Shown here piece after piece: positions 1 to 9,634 of a stretch of 64,000 nucleotides of DNA (the first letter of the stretch is position 1; each line of letters starts with the position of its first letter). The stretch spans positions 124,001 through 188,000 of the forward strand of contig CAWJPD010000003.1 of the NCBI GenBank assembly GCA_963844635.1. The letters run 5' to 3'. This stretch comes from JAJPKK01 sp963844635 (lineage in GTDB: Bacteria; Pseudomonadota; Alphaproteobacteria; Rhizobiales; Xanthobacteraceae). A program made the position numbers and the translations under genes. The notes below the pieces were generated by a model. It was not told the DNA's origin. It was given only the letters and a program-made list of their open reading frames with translations, and did no database searches.

Positions 1-252
1 GGTGACAGCGGCCACGCGTCGCGACACCGTCCGCCTACCGCGCTGTCGCCGCCGGCATTCGAGGTTTTGACGCGTCGGCCGGTCACGCCCGACGAGGAAG
101 AGCTGCGCGCCAATCCGCGCGCGCGGTCGGCAAAATTGCGCGCCGCGACACGCACTTTCGCGGTGCTGCCGCGCGATCCGGCCCGGCGCGCGGCGGCGAG
201 CCTGTCAGGCCCGGTCCTGCCCTCGCTCGCCGACGTGCTTCGCGGGGGGTAA
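1..252 (+). CDS. rsmH: RsmH (MraW) C-terminal part, 16S rRNA m4C1402 methyltransferase, cut by window edge
   Basis: The open frame runs from base 1 to TAA at 250-252 with no start, so the gene begins outside the window. The visible 83 residues end in the conserved RsmH tail, including PDEEELRANPRARSAKLRAA, where the NPRARSAKLR block is diagnostic of the family. RsmH N4-methylates C1402 in the 16S rRNA P site using SAM; its catalytic core is not visible here. It is the usual first enzyme gene of the dcw cluster and overlaps ftsL by one base (TAATG). Identification rests on the tail motif plus position and is firm. Confidence 0.88.
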   Translation, partial: GDSGHASRHRPPTALSPPAFEVLTRRPVTPDEEELRANPRARSAKLRAATRTFAVLPRDPARRAAASLSGPVLPSLADVLRGG

Positions 253-680
253 TGGCGATGCGCTGGCTTCATCTCATTGTCGTCGCCACGCTCGTGAGTG
301 CCGCCGTCGATGTCTACAAGATCAAGTTCGAGTCCACGGTACAGGCCGAACGCGTGGCGAAGCTTTATGCCGAGATCAGGCGCGAGCGCGACACCACCGC
401 GGCGCTGCGCGCGGAATGGGCGCAGCTCGACAATCCCGCCCGCATCCAAGCCCTGGTCCAGCGCCATCTCGCGCTCAAAGCGACCGAGCCGACGCAGATC
501 GATTCGCTCGACCATTTGCCCGACAGGCCTCCTCCGGGAGCCGTACCCACCGCGGCGCCGGCATCGGGCGAAGCGGTGGCCGACGTATTCGACGATCCGA
601 CGCCAGATGATTCGACCGGCAGTACAACGGGCGTGCGGATCGAACCGCTGCCGGCGACGCCGGACGAGGGGGCGCAATGA
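252..680 (+). CDS. ftsL: Cell division protein FtsL
   Basis: This is a 142-residue bitopic protein. It has a short cytoplasmic start, one membrane segment at about residues 4-20 and a predicted coiled coil at about 25-65 (heptad-like run with VQAERVAKLYAEIRRERD), followed by a Pro/Asp-rich tail. FtsL joins FtsB and FtsQ in the periplasmic divisome complex that activates FtsWI. Sequence conservation in this family is low, so the call leans on size, topology and position between rsmH and ftsI. Start ATG 252 overlaps the rsmH stop, and the stop overlaps the ftsI start (ATGA), so the three genes are probably translationally coupled. The long acidic C-terminal tail is typical of alphaproteobacterial FtsL. 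Confidence 0.85.
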   Translation: MAMRWLHLIVVATLVSAAVDVYKIKFESTVQAERVAKLYAEIRRERDTTAALRAEWAQLDNPARIQALVQRHLALKATEPTQIDSLDHLPDRPPPGAVPTAAPASGEAVADVFDDPTPDDSTGSTTGVRIEPLPATPDEGAQ

Positions 681-2641
681 TAGCGGCACTCGCACGCATT
701 CCCATCATCGAAGAGGAGCGGGCATCCCGGGCGGCTACGCTCCCAGAACCGGCATCGCAGGCGACGGCCGCTCCCTCCGCCACCATCATTTCCCTGGTGG
801 CACGCGCCGCGGCGTTCGCCGAAACGCAGCAGCCGAAGCCCGCGCCCAAGAAAGGCCTGTGGGGCAGGCTGCGCAGGACCGGGATCGCGACCGCTCGGAA
901 CGACACGGCCAAACAGAACCAGATGCCATGGCGCCGCCGGCTGGTGCAGTCGCTGCTCTACGGCGCCAATGTCGACCGCGACCGCAAGGCGCGGGCGCGG
1001 CTGGGACTGACGCTCGTCGGCTTCGTCGCCGTGTACGGCATTATCGCGCTGCGCCTCGTGCTTTATGCGGTGCTTCCCGACACCCATGCGGTTCGACACG
1101 CCGGGGTGCCCGATGCCGCGGCGACGGCGCGCCCAGATATCCTCGATCGCAACGGCGAACTCTTGGCGACCGATCTGCGCACGCCCTCCCTGTTCGCCGA
1201 GCCGCGTCGCATCATCGATCCCGATGAAGCGACCGAGCTCCTCGCAGGGGTGATGCCCGACCTCGACAGCCGCGAGGTGCGCGACCGGCTTGGGTCGAAG
1301 CGCGGTTTCGCCTGGCTCAAGCGCGAGATCACGCCGGCCCAGCAGAAGGAAGTGTATCGCCTCGGCATTCCGGGCGTCGGATTCCTGAACGCGAATAAGC
1401 GCGTCTACCCGAATGGCAACGAAATCTCTCATATCCTCGGCTACGTGAATATCGACAATCAGGGCAATGCCGGGATCGAGCAATGGCTCGATAATAACCG
1501 CGGCCTTGCCGACCTTCATCGCGCCGGCCTTGCGAATGATCGCGACCAGCAGCAGCCGATACAGCTCTCCGTGGATCTGCGGGTCCAGCATGCCATGCAC
1601 GACGAACTCGTCGCGGCGCGCGACAAATTCCATGCCGATGCCGCTGCGGGGGTCGTGTTCGATGTGCGCAGCGGTGAAGTCGTGTCGATGGTCTCGGTTC
1701 CGGACTACGATCCCAACAACCCCCGCGGGGCGCTCGATCCCAGCCGGATCAACCGGCTGACCAAGGGCGTCTTCGAAATGGGATCGACCTTCAAGGCACT
1801 GACGATCGCGATGGCGCTCGACACCGGCAAGGTCACGCTCAATTCCAGCTTCGATGCGCGCAGCTCATTGCATTACGGGCATTTCAGCATCAGCGACTAC
1901 CACGCGCAGAATCGCTGGCTGACCGTGCCGGAAGTGTTCACCTATTCCTCGAATGTCGGCGCGGCAAAGATCGCACTGGCAATCGGTGTGGAGGCGCACA
2001 AGGCGTTCCTGCGCAAGACCGGCCAGCTCGATCGGCTCCACACCGAACTGCCGGAGAGCGCACGGCCGATCGTTCCCGCACAATGGGGCGAGCTTTCCAC
2101 CGTGACGATCGCGTTTGGTCACGGCCTGTCGGTCGCGCCGCTGCAAGCGGTGATGGGCATAGGAGCGCTGATGAACGGCGGACTGCTGATCCCGCCGACT
2201 TTCCTCAAGCGCACGCCGGAAGAGGCGCGTGCGCTCGCCACCCGCGTCATCAAGCCGTCGACCAGCGTGGCGATGCGCTATCTGATGCGGCTCAATGCCG
2301 AGAAGGGCACCGCCACCAAGGCCGACGTGAACGGCTATTATGTCGGCGGCAAGACCGGGACCGCCGAAAAGGTCTTCAACGGCCGCTACGTCAAGAACCG
2401 GTTGATGACCGACTTCATGGCGGTGCTGCCGGCCGACGACCCCAAATATCTGCTGCTGATCATGCTCGACGAGCCGAAGGCCATCCCCGAGACGCACGGA
2501 TTTGCTACGTCGGGGTGGAATGCGGCACCGGTGACCGCGAAGGTGATCACCCGGATTGCGCCACTGCTCGGCCTCGAGCCGCGGTTCAACCTGCCGCCTG
2601 CCGAGCAGCAAATCCTCGCCGCCGCCAAGCTGACGAAGTGA
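677..2641 (+). CDS. ftsI: Peptidoglycan D,D-transpeptidase FtsI (PBP3)
   Basis: This 654-residue class B penicillin-binding protein cross-links septal peptidoglycan together with FtsW. It has a basic cytoplasmic N-terminus of about 105 residues, one membrane anchor at about 108-132, a pedestal/dimerisation domain, and a C-terminal transpeptidase domain. All three active-site motifs are present: STFK with nucleophile Ser370, SSN at 424-426, and KTGT with Lys559. The start ATG at 677 overlaps the ftsL stop. The N-terminal cytoplasmic extension is longer than in gammaproteobacteria, as is common in Hyphomicrobiales. In most relatives murE follows directly; here about 2.9 kb with two unrelated genes and repeats intervenes. 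Confidence 0.96.
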   Translation: MIAALARIPIIEEERASRAATLPEPASQATAAPSATIISLVARAAAFAETQQPKPAPKKGLWGRLRRTGIATARNDTAKQNQMPWRRRLVQSLLYGANVDRDRKARARLGLTLVGFVAVYGIIALRLVLYAVLPDTHAVRHAGVPDAAATARPDILDRNGELLATDLRTPSLFAEPRRIIDPDEATELLAGVMPDLDSREVRDRLGSKRGFAWLKREITPAQQKEVYRLGIPGVGFLNANKRVYPNGNEISHILGYVNIDNQGNAGIEQWLDNNRGLADLHRAGLANDRDQQQPIQLSVDLRVQHAMHDELVAARDKFHADAAAGVVFDVRSGEVVSMVSVPDYDPNNPRGALDPSRINRLTKGVFEMGSTFKALTIAMALDTGKVTLNSSFDARSSLHYGHFSISDYHAQNRWLTVPEVFTYSSNVGAAKIALAIGVEAHKAFLRKTGQLDRLHTELPESARPIVPAQWGELSTVTIAFGHGLSVAPLQAVMGIGALMNGGLLIPPTFLKRTPEEARALATRVIKPSTSVAMRYLMRLNAEKGTATKADVNGYYVGGKTGTAEKVFNGRYVKNRLMTDFMAVLPADDPKYLLLIMLDEPKAIPETHGFATSGWNAAPVTAKVITRIAPLLGLEPRFNLPPAEQQILAAAKLTK

Positions 2642-3000
2642 GGAGGCGCAGAGGTGCCAAGCTCCCTTCTCCTCCCTCGCGTAGCGTAGCAGGCGAACTG
2701 ACAAGTGACGGGGTGCGGCGCGCCGGCCCCTTATCCTCCGTAGCGTAGCGTAGCGCAGCGGAGCGGGGGAGGGGACCGCCGAAGGCGGTGGAGGGGGCTA
2801 TCGCCCTGAAAGATGCGCGCAAACCGCACGCGACAATTTGGAATGGTTCCGCGTTTCTGGTTCGTCAATTCGCGGCATCGAGTATTACTCCAATCGCCAA
2901 AGCAATGTCTGAGGTCAAAGCTCTACGCTTACACCCCTCCACCATGCTTCGCGTGGTCCCCCTCCCTCGCAATAGATGCGGGGGAGGATGAAGGGGCCCG
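2642..3000. repeat. Intergenic palindromic/G-rich repeats between ftsI and the PH-domain gene
   Basis: No gene is supported here. The stretch contains pentamer-like runs of GTAGC (around 2680 and 2741-2757), a G-rich imperfect palindrome ending in ACCGCCGAAGGCGGTGGAGG (about 2776-2795), and a second element at about 2934-2998 in which a CCCTCC-rich arm faces a GGGGGAGG arm. These resemble the GC-rich mobile palindromes seen again at 43444-43680 and inside dnaE2 at 50813-50872. Confidence 0.6.
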
Positions 3001-3089
3001 GGCAAGGACGAGGCTGCGAACCTTCCGCCCCCGCAGCGCGACCAATGCCGGGGAGTCCGGCGATGCCGGACCCATCGCGGAGGAAGATC

Positions 3090-3529
3090 ATGCTCATGTT
3101 CTACCATCACACGCAGCGCGGGACGTTGATGCTGATCGTTTTGCTGATCGCAGCTGTAATGTTCGCACTCACGGGCTTTCTGAACCTGTCGTCCGCGGGG
3201 CCGGGGCGATGGTTCGCTTTCGCCTGCGCCCTCGGTTTCGTGCTGTTGACCTGGATTTTCTCCTCGCTCACGGCCGATGTGGACGCCAACGAATTGCGTT
3301 GGCATTTCGGTCCGGGCCTTTGGACGTATCGCGTGCCTCTCGATGATATCGAGCGAGTCCGCGTCGTCCGCAACAGCTGGTGGAATGGGTTCGGCATCAG
3401 GATGAGGCCGGGTTTCCGGCTGTACAATGTCTCCGGTCTCGATGCAGTCGAGCTCCAACTCAAGGGGGGAACATCTACCGGATCGGCACCGACGACCCGC
3501 AAGGACTGGCGCGCGCGCTCCGCATCTGA
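3090..3529 (+). CDS. Small membrane protein with bacterial PH-like domain (frameshift near the end)
   Basis: The product is about 146 residues. Two hydrophobic segments lie near the N-terminus (around residues 13-32 and 42-62), followed by a compact beta-rich domain with the pattern seen in bacterial PH/YdbT-like domains (DANELRWHFGPG, then LDDIERVRVVRN). Start ATG 3090 is chosen because GGAGGA lies 5-6 bases upstream. The expected ending, RIGTDDPQGLARALRI, is in the next frame: the six-G run at about 3464-3470 needs one more G to restore it, after which TGA falls at 3527-3529. Function is unknown. Its location inside the dcw cluster may be fortuitous. Confidence 0.6.
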
Positions 3530-3795
3530 CGGCCCGTGTCGCTGCATCGGCAGTGCTTCGGCAGAATCCGCGCCGCGGAAACTATGAGCGTCGTTTGCCT
3601 CCACGCTCCACTCAACTCACGCTTGGCGTGTTCGCGATGCCCGAGGGGCAAGCGCAAAACCTGCTGAGCGTCGGCTGCGGCGTTCTGGTCGCCAACGAGT
3701 GCCCTCCGAGACAATTGGCAGAAAGGGGCTTGCGCGCGTGCGAGAATGGCCTCATCTGCCGGTCAGGTCGCCCCGCCCACCGCAAAGGAATTGCG

Positions 3796-5403
3796 ATGAA
3801 TGTGATGAATGCCACCTCGCGCGTCGACGTCGACAAGTTCCGGCTGCGCCGCTTCGTCGAACGGCTCATCGACCTCGGCGAGGTGGACGTCCGCAACGAC
3901 CCCGTGCCGCTGGCGGCGCTCAGCGCGATCATCGAGAGCACGGATAAGGCGCTGCTGTTCAAGCGTGCCGGGCCGGAACAGGCGGAAATCGTCGCCAAGA
4001 CGGCGGGCAGTCGCAAGCGCCTGGCCGCAGCCTTCGAAAGCTCCGAAGACAAGCTCTACGACACGTATTCCCGGCGCCTTGCCAATCCGCAGACTGTAGT
4101 ATCGGTCCCTTCCGAAGATGCGCCGGTGCACGAGGTGACGTTCAGCGGCGAGGATGTCGACCTCGCGCGGCTGCCCTTTCACCCCCAACATGGCTTTGAC
4201 GGCAGCTGCTATCTGAGCGCGGCGATCGATTTCAGCGTCGATCCGGCGACCGGCCGAAGGAATGTCGGATGCCGCCGTCTGAGCCTGCGCAACCGCTTCG
4301 AATGCGGCACCAACGTCACCGCGCCTTCGGACCTCAAGCGAATCTACACCGCGGCCGTGTCGCGTGGGGAGCGGCTGGCGGTCACGTTTACGGTCGGGGC
4401 GCACCCGCTCGATTTCGTCGCCGCGACGATGCGGGTCCCCGGCGACGAGCTCGCGATGATCGCGACGCTTCGCGGCGAGCCGGCACCCGTCGTCAAGAGC
4501 CTAACCAATGATATCCTGGTGCCCGCCGACGCGGAGATGACGCTCGAAGGCTATCTCGACGAACGCGGCTATTGCGAACCTGAAGGCCCTTACGGCGAGT
4601 ATATGGGCTATTACGGGGCCATCCACATGGACCCGGTGTTTCACTGCACCGCGGTTACGATGCGCCGCGACGTGCTGCATCATACGGTATTGCACGGCTC
4701 CGCCTTCGTCCTCGATCAGACCGACAGCGGCGTCATCAGCGCCATGCGCACCGAAGCCGATGCCATGCGGATTCTCAAGGCGACGGTGCGCGAACCGGTC
4801 GCCGTCTATTTGCGGGCCGCTTCGGGCGGCAACAATACGCTTCGCGTCTCGATCAAGCAGCGCGCCTTCGGCGAAGCGCGTTCGGCAATCGCCGCGCTGT
4901 TCGGCGGCATCATGCGGGTCAAGCATATCTTCGTTTTCGACGACGACATCGATATCCGCAATGACAATCAAATCGATTGGGCGCTCGGCACCCGCTTCCA
5001 GGCCGATGAGGACATGGTGGTCCTGCAAGGCATGCAGGGTATGACGATGGACCCCTCGTTGAAGGGGCGGCGCACCGGCGCCAAGGCGGGTTTCGACTGC
5101 ACAAAGCCCTTCGACCGTGACGGCGAGATCCCATGGACGCGATGTGGCGCAAGAGTTTTCAACAAGCCGGCCCGCTTTCAAAGCGTCGAGCAGGCGCTCG
5201 CGTCGACGCCGATGTTCTTTGCCGACATTGTCGAGGGTCTCGGCAGCGATGATGGCCGCGAAATTGCTTGCGCCCTCGACGAGTTGCGCCAGCACGGCCG
5301 CCTCGGCCGCGACCGCGACGGGCGCTATCACCTGATAACGGCAAAGCCGGGGGTGACGGGCCTCGTGGGCGGCCTGTATCACGACCCCAATTCGGGCACG
5401 TAG
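3796..5403 (+). CDS. UbiD family (de)carboxylase
   Basis: This 535-residue protein is full length for UbiD enzymes, which use prenylated FMN made by a UbiX partner to decarboxylate aromatic or unsaturated acids reversibly. The family signature CEPEGPYGEYMGYYG carries the conserved acidic residues of the active-site loop, and the N-terminal half has the HPQHGFDGSCYLSAAID segment typical of the superfamily. Start ATG 3796 is chosen because AAAGGA precedes it by 6-7 bases; the frame remains open upstream to 3427 but without a better start. No ubiX lies in the window, and the substrate cannot be told from sequence. The gene sits between ftsI and murE, where it has no obvious role in cell wall synthesis. 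No frame disruption was seen. Confidence 0.85.
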   Translation: MNVMNATSRVDVDKFRLRRFVERLIDLGEVDVRNDPVPLAALSAIIESTDKALLFKRAGPEQAEIVAKTAGSRKRLAAAFESSEDKLYDTYSRRLANPQTVVSVPSEDAPVHEVTFSGEDVDLARLPFHPQHGFDGSCYLSAAIDFSVDPATGRRNVGCRRLSLRNRFECGTNVTAPSDLKRIYTAAVSRGERLAVTFTVGAHPLDFVAATMRVPGDELAMIATLRGEPAPVVKSLTNDILVPADAEMTLEGYLDERGYCEPEGPYGEYMGYYGAIHMDPVFHCTAVTMRRDVLHHTVLHGSAFVLDQTDSGVISAMRTEADAMRILKATVREPVAVYLRAASGGNNTLRVSIKQRAFGEARSAIAALFGGIMRVKHIFVFDDDIDIRNDNQIDWALGTRFQADEDMVVLQGMQGMTMDPSLKGRRTGAKAGFDCTKPFDRDGEIPWTRCGARVFNKPARFQSVEQALASTPMFFADIVEGLGSDDGREIACALDELRQHGRLGRDRDGRYHLITAKPGVTGLVGGLYHDPNSGT

Positions 5404-5557
5404 CGTTTGTGAAAATGGGGCCAAGTGTTGACGACAAAACGCTGAGTTCCACACGCTTCCTACGGTTTTGTCCCCGTCCGCGGGTTGCGACGAAATCCCA
5501 TTGGTATAAACCCGCGGCGGGGCAGGTTCGTGCCCGATTCGGGGGACGGCAAGGCTG

Positions 5558-7045
5558 ATGCAGCTGCGCGATCTTGTGACCGGCGGGGCCCGCTTCGACC
5601 CGCGCCTTGGCTCGCTTGCTATTGCGGGCATCTCCGCCGACAGCCGCAGCGTCAGGCCGGGGTTCCTGTTTGCCGCCGTACCCGGCACCAAGGCGGACGG
5701 ACTCGCGTATCTGCCCCAAGCGATCGCCGCGGGTGCGGTCGCGGTCATGGCGGAACGTGTACCGCCATTGCCGGACCGGGTTGCCCTGGTGGAGGTCCCG
5801 GACGTGCGCCGGGCGTTGGCGCTGGCTGCGGCGCGCTTTTATCCCGCGCAGCCTGCGATCATCGCGGCGGTCACCGGAACCAGCGGCAAGACCTCGGTCG
5901 CGGCATTCACCCGTCAAATTTGGGCTGCGCTCGGTCATCGTTCCGCCAGCATCGGCACCGTTGGTGTTGTGAGCCCGACGGCGGCGACCTATGGCGCACT
6001 GACGACGCCCGACCCGGTCGAATTGCACCGCATCGTCGATCGGCTCTCCAGCGAGGGCGTGACTCACCTCGCGTTGGAGGCTTCCTCCCATGGCCTCGAC
6101 CAGCACCGGCTCGACGGGTTGCGGGTCGGGATCGCGAGCTTCACCAACATCAGCCGCGATCATCTCGATTACCACGGCACCCCGGAGGCGTATCTCGCCG
6201 CCAAGCTCATTTTGTTCGAACACCTTGTCGCGGCGGTTGGAACCGCGGTGATCTGCGTCGATCACGAGTTCGCCACACAGGTGGCCGATACAGCGCGGAG
6301 GCGCGGTCTGCGCGTCATCGAGGTCGGACGGGCGGCCAATGGCATCAGGCTCATCGACTGTACCGTCGATGGATTCTGCCAAATGCTGACGCTTGCTCAC
6401 GGTGGTATCGAATGTCGCGTACGGCTGGCGCTGCCCGGCGCCTTTCAGGTGGAAAACGCACTTGTCGCGGCCGGCCAAGTGATCGCCGCGGGCGATGATC
6501 CGCGAGCGACATTCGCCGCGCTCGAACATCTCACCGGGGCGAAGGGACGATTGGAGCTCGTTGGGCGCAAGGCCGGCGCGCCGATCTTCGTCGATTATGC
6601 CCACAAGCCCGATGCGCTCGCCAAGGCGCTGGAGGCATTGCGGCCTTACGTCGGACACGCCCTTGTCGTCGTGCTCGGCGCGGGCGGCGACCGCGACCCG
6701 GGGAAACGGATGCTGATGGGCGCCGTTGCCGCCGAAAAGGCCGACCGCGTCATTGTCACGGACGACAATCCACGCAGCGAGAATCCGGCGACGATCCGCG
6801 CCGCCATTCTTGCCGGCGCGCCGCATGCGGTCGAGATCGGCGATCGCGCCGAGGCGATCCGCGGCGCCATTGCAGGATTGCAGCACGGCGACGTCCTGCT
6901 GATCGCGGGCAAGGGCCACGAGACCGGCCAGATCATCGGCGCGAAAACGGTGCCGTTCAGCGATCACGAGGCGGTCGCCGCCGCGTTGACCGAGATGGGA
7001 GGCGAAACGGAAACCCTGGCAGGACATCGCGAGGCCGTGTTGTGA
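5558..7045 (+). CDS. murE: UDP-MurNAc-L-Ala-D-Glu:meso-DAP ligase MurE
   Basis: This 495-residue Mur ligase adds meso-diaminopimelate to UDP-MurNAc-dipeptide in the cytoplasm at the cost of ATP. The N-terminal UDP-binding domain is followed by the ATP-binding domain with P-loop TGTSGKTS (Lys111) and the C-terminal domain. The DNPR motif at 403-406, in DDNPRSENP, is the known discriminator for meso-DAP over lysine, which fits a Gram-negative wall and the lysA gene downstream. The stop overlaps the GTG start of murF by GTGA. The 154-base gap upstream separates it from the UbiD gene; no confident promoter was recognised in it. Confidence 0.97.
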   Translation: MQLRDLVTGGARFDPRLGSLAIAGISADSRSVRPGFLFAAVPGTKADGLAYLPQAIAAGAVAVMAERVPPLPDRVALVEVPDVRRALALAAARFYPAQPAIIAAVTGTSGKTSVAAFTRQIWAALGHRSASIGTVGVVSPTAATYGALTTPDPVELHRIVDRLSSEGVTHLALEASSHGLDQHRLDGLRVGIASFTNISRDHLDYHGTPEAYLAAKLILFEHLVAAVGTAVICVDHEFATQVADTARRRGLRVIEVGRAANGIRLIDCTVDGFCQMLTLAHGGIECRVRLALPGAFQVENALVAAGQVIAAGDDPRATFAALEHLTGAKGRLELVGRKAGAPIFVDYAHKPDALAKALEALRPYVGHALVVVLGAGGDRDPGKRMLMGAVAAEKADRVIVTDDNPRSENPATIRAAILAGAPHAVEIGDRAEAIRGAIAGLQHGDVLLIAGKGHETGQIIGAKTVPFSDHEAVAAALTEMGGETETLAGHREAVL

Positions 7046-8484
7046 CCGCGCCGCTTTGGACGGTGGATGCGGTCGCATCGGCAATGGACGCCGAGCGCGG
7101 GGGGCCGCTGCCGCAGGCAGTGACTGGCATTTCGATCGACAGCCGGACGATCGAAGCTGGCGAAGCCTTTTTTGCCATTGCCGGCGACGCCCATGATGGT
7201 CACGATTTTGTTGCCGGGGCGCTGAAGTCCGGTGCGGGTCTTGCCGTCGTGTCGGCGTGTCGGCGCGCTGACTTCCCGGCCGAGGCGCCGCTACTCGTCG
7301 TCCGTGACGTTCTTGATGGACTGCGCGATCTCGCGCGAGCCGCACGGGCGCGGTCCGAAGCAAGAATCGTTGCGGTCACCGGATCGGTCGGCAAGACCTC
7401 GACCAAGGAGGCGCTTGCGCTTGCGCTCGGCGCCAACGGCGAGACCCATGCGTCCCGCGCCTCGTTCAACAATCACTGGGGCGTGCCGCTGTCGCTCGCG
7501 CGCTTGCCCGAAACCGCGCATTACGGCGTGTTCGAGATTGGCATGAACCATGCCGGCGAGATCACTCCCCTCGTGGCTCTGGTTCGACCGCACGTCGCCG
7601 TCATCACCACCGTCGAGCCGGTGCATCTCGAATTCTTCCCATCCGTCGAGGCGATTGCCGACGCCAAGGCGGAAATCTTTTCCGGTGTCGATCCCGGCGG
7701 CGCCGCTCTCTTGAACGGCGACAATCCCCACTATGGGCGGCTGCGCCGGCGCGCCCGAACCGCGGGAATAGAAAACATCCATTCCTTCGGCACCGGCCTG
7801 CGCGCGGACGCCCGTCTTGTGACCTGCGCCTTGCAGTCGGATAGTTCGACCGTCGAGGCGAAGATTTTCGGACAGCCGATCACCTACAAAATCGGCGCGC
7901 CGGGCAGGCATCTGGTGATGAATTCGCTCGCCGTGCTGGCTGCGGCAACGCTGGCGGGGGCCGACCTCGCCCGTTCGGCGCTTGCCCTTGCGCGACAGGC
8001 CCCGGCGATGGGTCGCGGCACGCGCATGACGCTGGCATCGCCGTCCGGGCCGGTGCTGCTGATCGATGAAAGTTATAATGCCAACCCGACCTCGATGCGG
8101 GCGGCGCTGGCGCTGCTCGGACAGGCGCTTATCGGAGCCACCGGCCGGCGCATTGCGGTGCTCGGTGACATGCTCGAACTCGGCGCTACCGGCGGTGCGC
8201 TTCATCGCGACCTCGTCGATCCGATCCGCGATAACGGCATAGACCTCGTCTATTGCGCAGGGTCGCTGATGGCGGCGCTGTGGCAGGCACTTCCCGCGAC
8301 CCGTCGCGGCGGCTATGCGTCGAGCGCTGCCGAACTCGAGCAGCAAGTCATCGGGGCCGTGCGCGGCGGCGACGCGATCATGGTCAAGGCCTCCGCAGGA
8401 ACCCGCATGGCGCCGATCGTCAAGGCTCTCGTGCGGCGCTATTCACCCACCGAAGCGCCCGAACCGGGGCAAGCGCAGGGCTGA
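7042..8484 (+). CDS. murF: UDP-MurNAc-tripeptide:D-Ala-D-Ala ligase MurF
   Basis: This 480-residue Mur ligase adds the D-Ala-D-Ala dipeptide to UDP-MurNAc-tripeptide, completing the soluble pentapeptide precursor. The P-loop is TGSVGKTST (Lys118), followed by the conserved FNNHWGVPLSLARLP segment and the ESYNANPTSM motif of the central/C-terminal domain. The GTG start at 7042 overlaps the murE stop (7043-7045), indicating coupling. Only four bases separate its stop from the mraY start. Length and motifs match the family, and no anomalies were seen. Confidence 0.97.
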   Translation: MTAPLWTVDAVASAMDAERGGPLPQAVTGISIDSRTIEAGEAFFAIAGDAHDGHDFVAGALKSGAGLAVVSACRRADFPAEAPLLVVRDVLDGLRDLARAARARSEARIVAVTGSVGKTSTKEALALALGANGETHASRASFNNHWGVPLSLARLPETAHYGVFEIGMNHAGEITPLVALVRPHVAVITTVEPVHLEFFPSVEAIADAKAEIFSGVDPGGAALLNGDNPHYGRLRRRARTAGIENIHSFGTGLRADARLVTCALQSDSSTVEAKIFGQPITYKIGAPGRHLVMNSLAVLAAATLAGADLARSALALARQAPAMGRGTRMTLASPSGPVLLIDESYNANPTSMRAALALLGQALIGATGRRIAVLGDMLELGATGGALHRDLVDPIRDNGIDLVYCAGSLMAALWQALPATRRGGYASSAAELEQQVIGAVRGGDAIMVKASAGTRMAPIVKALVRRYSPTEAPEPGQAQG

Positions 8485-8488
8485 TTTC

Positions 8489-9574
8489 ATGCTGTACTGG
8501 CTGGTCGACCTGTCCGATACATTTTCCGTCTTCAACGTCTTCCGCTACATCACCTTCCGCACCGGGGGCGCGATGGTCACCGCGCTCGTCCTCGTCTTCC
8601 TGTTCGGTCCCGCCTTCATCGACAAGCTGCGGCTGAAGCAGGGAAAGGGACAGCCGATCCGTCCGGACGGGCCACAGTCGCATCTCGTCACCAAGAAGGG
8701 CACGCCGACCATGGGCGGCCTGATGATCCTGTCGGGGCTCGTCGTGTCGACGGTGTTGTGGGCCAACCCGAGAAATCCCTATGTCTGGGTCGTGCTGTTC
8801 GTGACGCTCGGCTTTGGCTCGATCGGCTTTTATGACGATTATCTCAAAGTCACCAAGCAGACTCATGCGGGAATTTCCGGGTTGACCCGTCTGCTGATCG
8901 AGTTCGCGATCGCAGGCGTCGCCTGTTACACCATCACTGCGCTCGCCCGCGCACCGATGGCGACCTCGGTCGCGTTCCCGTTCTTCAAGGACCTGCTGCT
9001 CGACCTTGGCTGGTTCTTCGTCGTCCTTGCCGCCGTCATCGTTGTCGGCGCCGGCAACGCGGTGAACCTGACCGATGGCCTCGACGGCCTCGCCATCGTG
9101 CCGGTCATGATCGCGGCGGGGAGTTTCGGCGCCATTTCATGGGCGATCGGCAACGCCGTCTTCGCCGAATACCTGCAGGTGAATTTCGTCTCCGGCGCCG
9201 GCGAGCTCGCCGTCTTGTGTGGGGCCATTCTGGGGGCTGGCCTCGGCTTCTTGTGGTTCAACGCGCCGCCGGCTTCGATCTTCATGGGAGACACCGGCTC
9301 ATTGGCGCTGGGCGGTCTGCTCGGTACCGTCGCGGTGATCACCAAGCACGAGATCGTACTCGGTATCATCGGCGGCCTGTTCGTGCTGGAAGCGGTGTCG
9401 GTGATCGTTCAGGTGGTCTCCTTCAAGCTGACCGGCAAGCGCGTGTTCAAGATGGCGCCCATCCATCATCATTTCGAGCAGCTCGGCTGGACCGAGCCGC
9501 AGATCGTGATCCGGTTTTGGATCATTTCCGTCGTGCTCGCACTTGCGGGCTTGTCCACGCTGAAATTGCGCTGA
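8489..9574 (+). CDS. mraY: Phospho-MurNAc-pentapeptide translocase MraY
   Basis: This 361-residue polytopic inner-membrane enzyme transfers phospho-MurNAc-pentapeptide to undecaprenyl phosphate, giving lipid I. It shows about ten hydrophobic segments and the catalytic signatures FYDDYLKVTK (Asp116-Asp117), NLTDGLDG (193-200) and the late PIHHHFE loop. The start ATG 8489 lies four bases after the murF stop; the frame is open further upstream but overlaps murF, so this start is preferred. The downstream gap to murD is unusually long (about 280 bases) and is filled by a palindromic repeat. Confidence 0.97.
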   Translation: MLYWLVDLSDTFSVFNVFRYITFRTGGAMVTALVLVFLFGPAFIDKLRLKQGKGQPIRPDGPQSHLVTKKGTPTMGGLMILSGLVVSTVLWANPRNPYVWVVLFVTLGFGSIGFYDDYLKVTKQTHAGISGLTRLLIEFAIAGVACYTITALARAPMATSVAFPFFKDLLLDLGWFFVVLAAVIVVGAGNAVNLTDGLDGLAIVPVMIAAGSFGAISWAIGNAVFAEYLQVNFVSGAGELAVLCGAILGAGLGFLWFNAPPASIFMGDTGSLALGGLLGTVAVITKHEIVLGIIGGLFVLEAVSVIVQVVSFKLTGKRVFKMAPIHHHFEQLGWTEPQIVIRFWIISVVLALAGLSTLKLR

Positions 9575-9634
9575 GGTTCGCGTCTGGACGCGCCTGAGCT
9601 AGCGCGGGAATGCAGAAGATTGATCGTCGAGTGA

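Noticed and set aside
365..1633. 422-codon minus-strand frame
   Set aside because: Antisense to ftsL-ftsI, which are fully supported by motifs; no domain or ribosome binding site.
5159..7363. 734-codon minus-strand frame
   Set aside because: It lies antisense to murE and the ends of the UbiD and murF genes, has no recognisable domain, and its composition is that of a GC-rich shadow frame.
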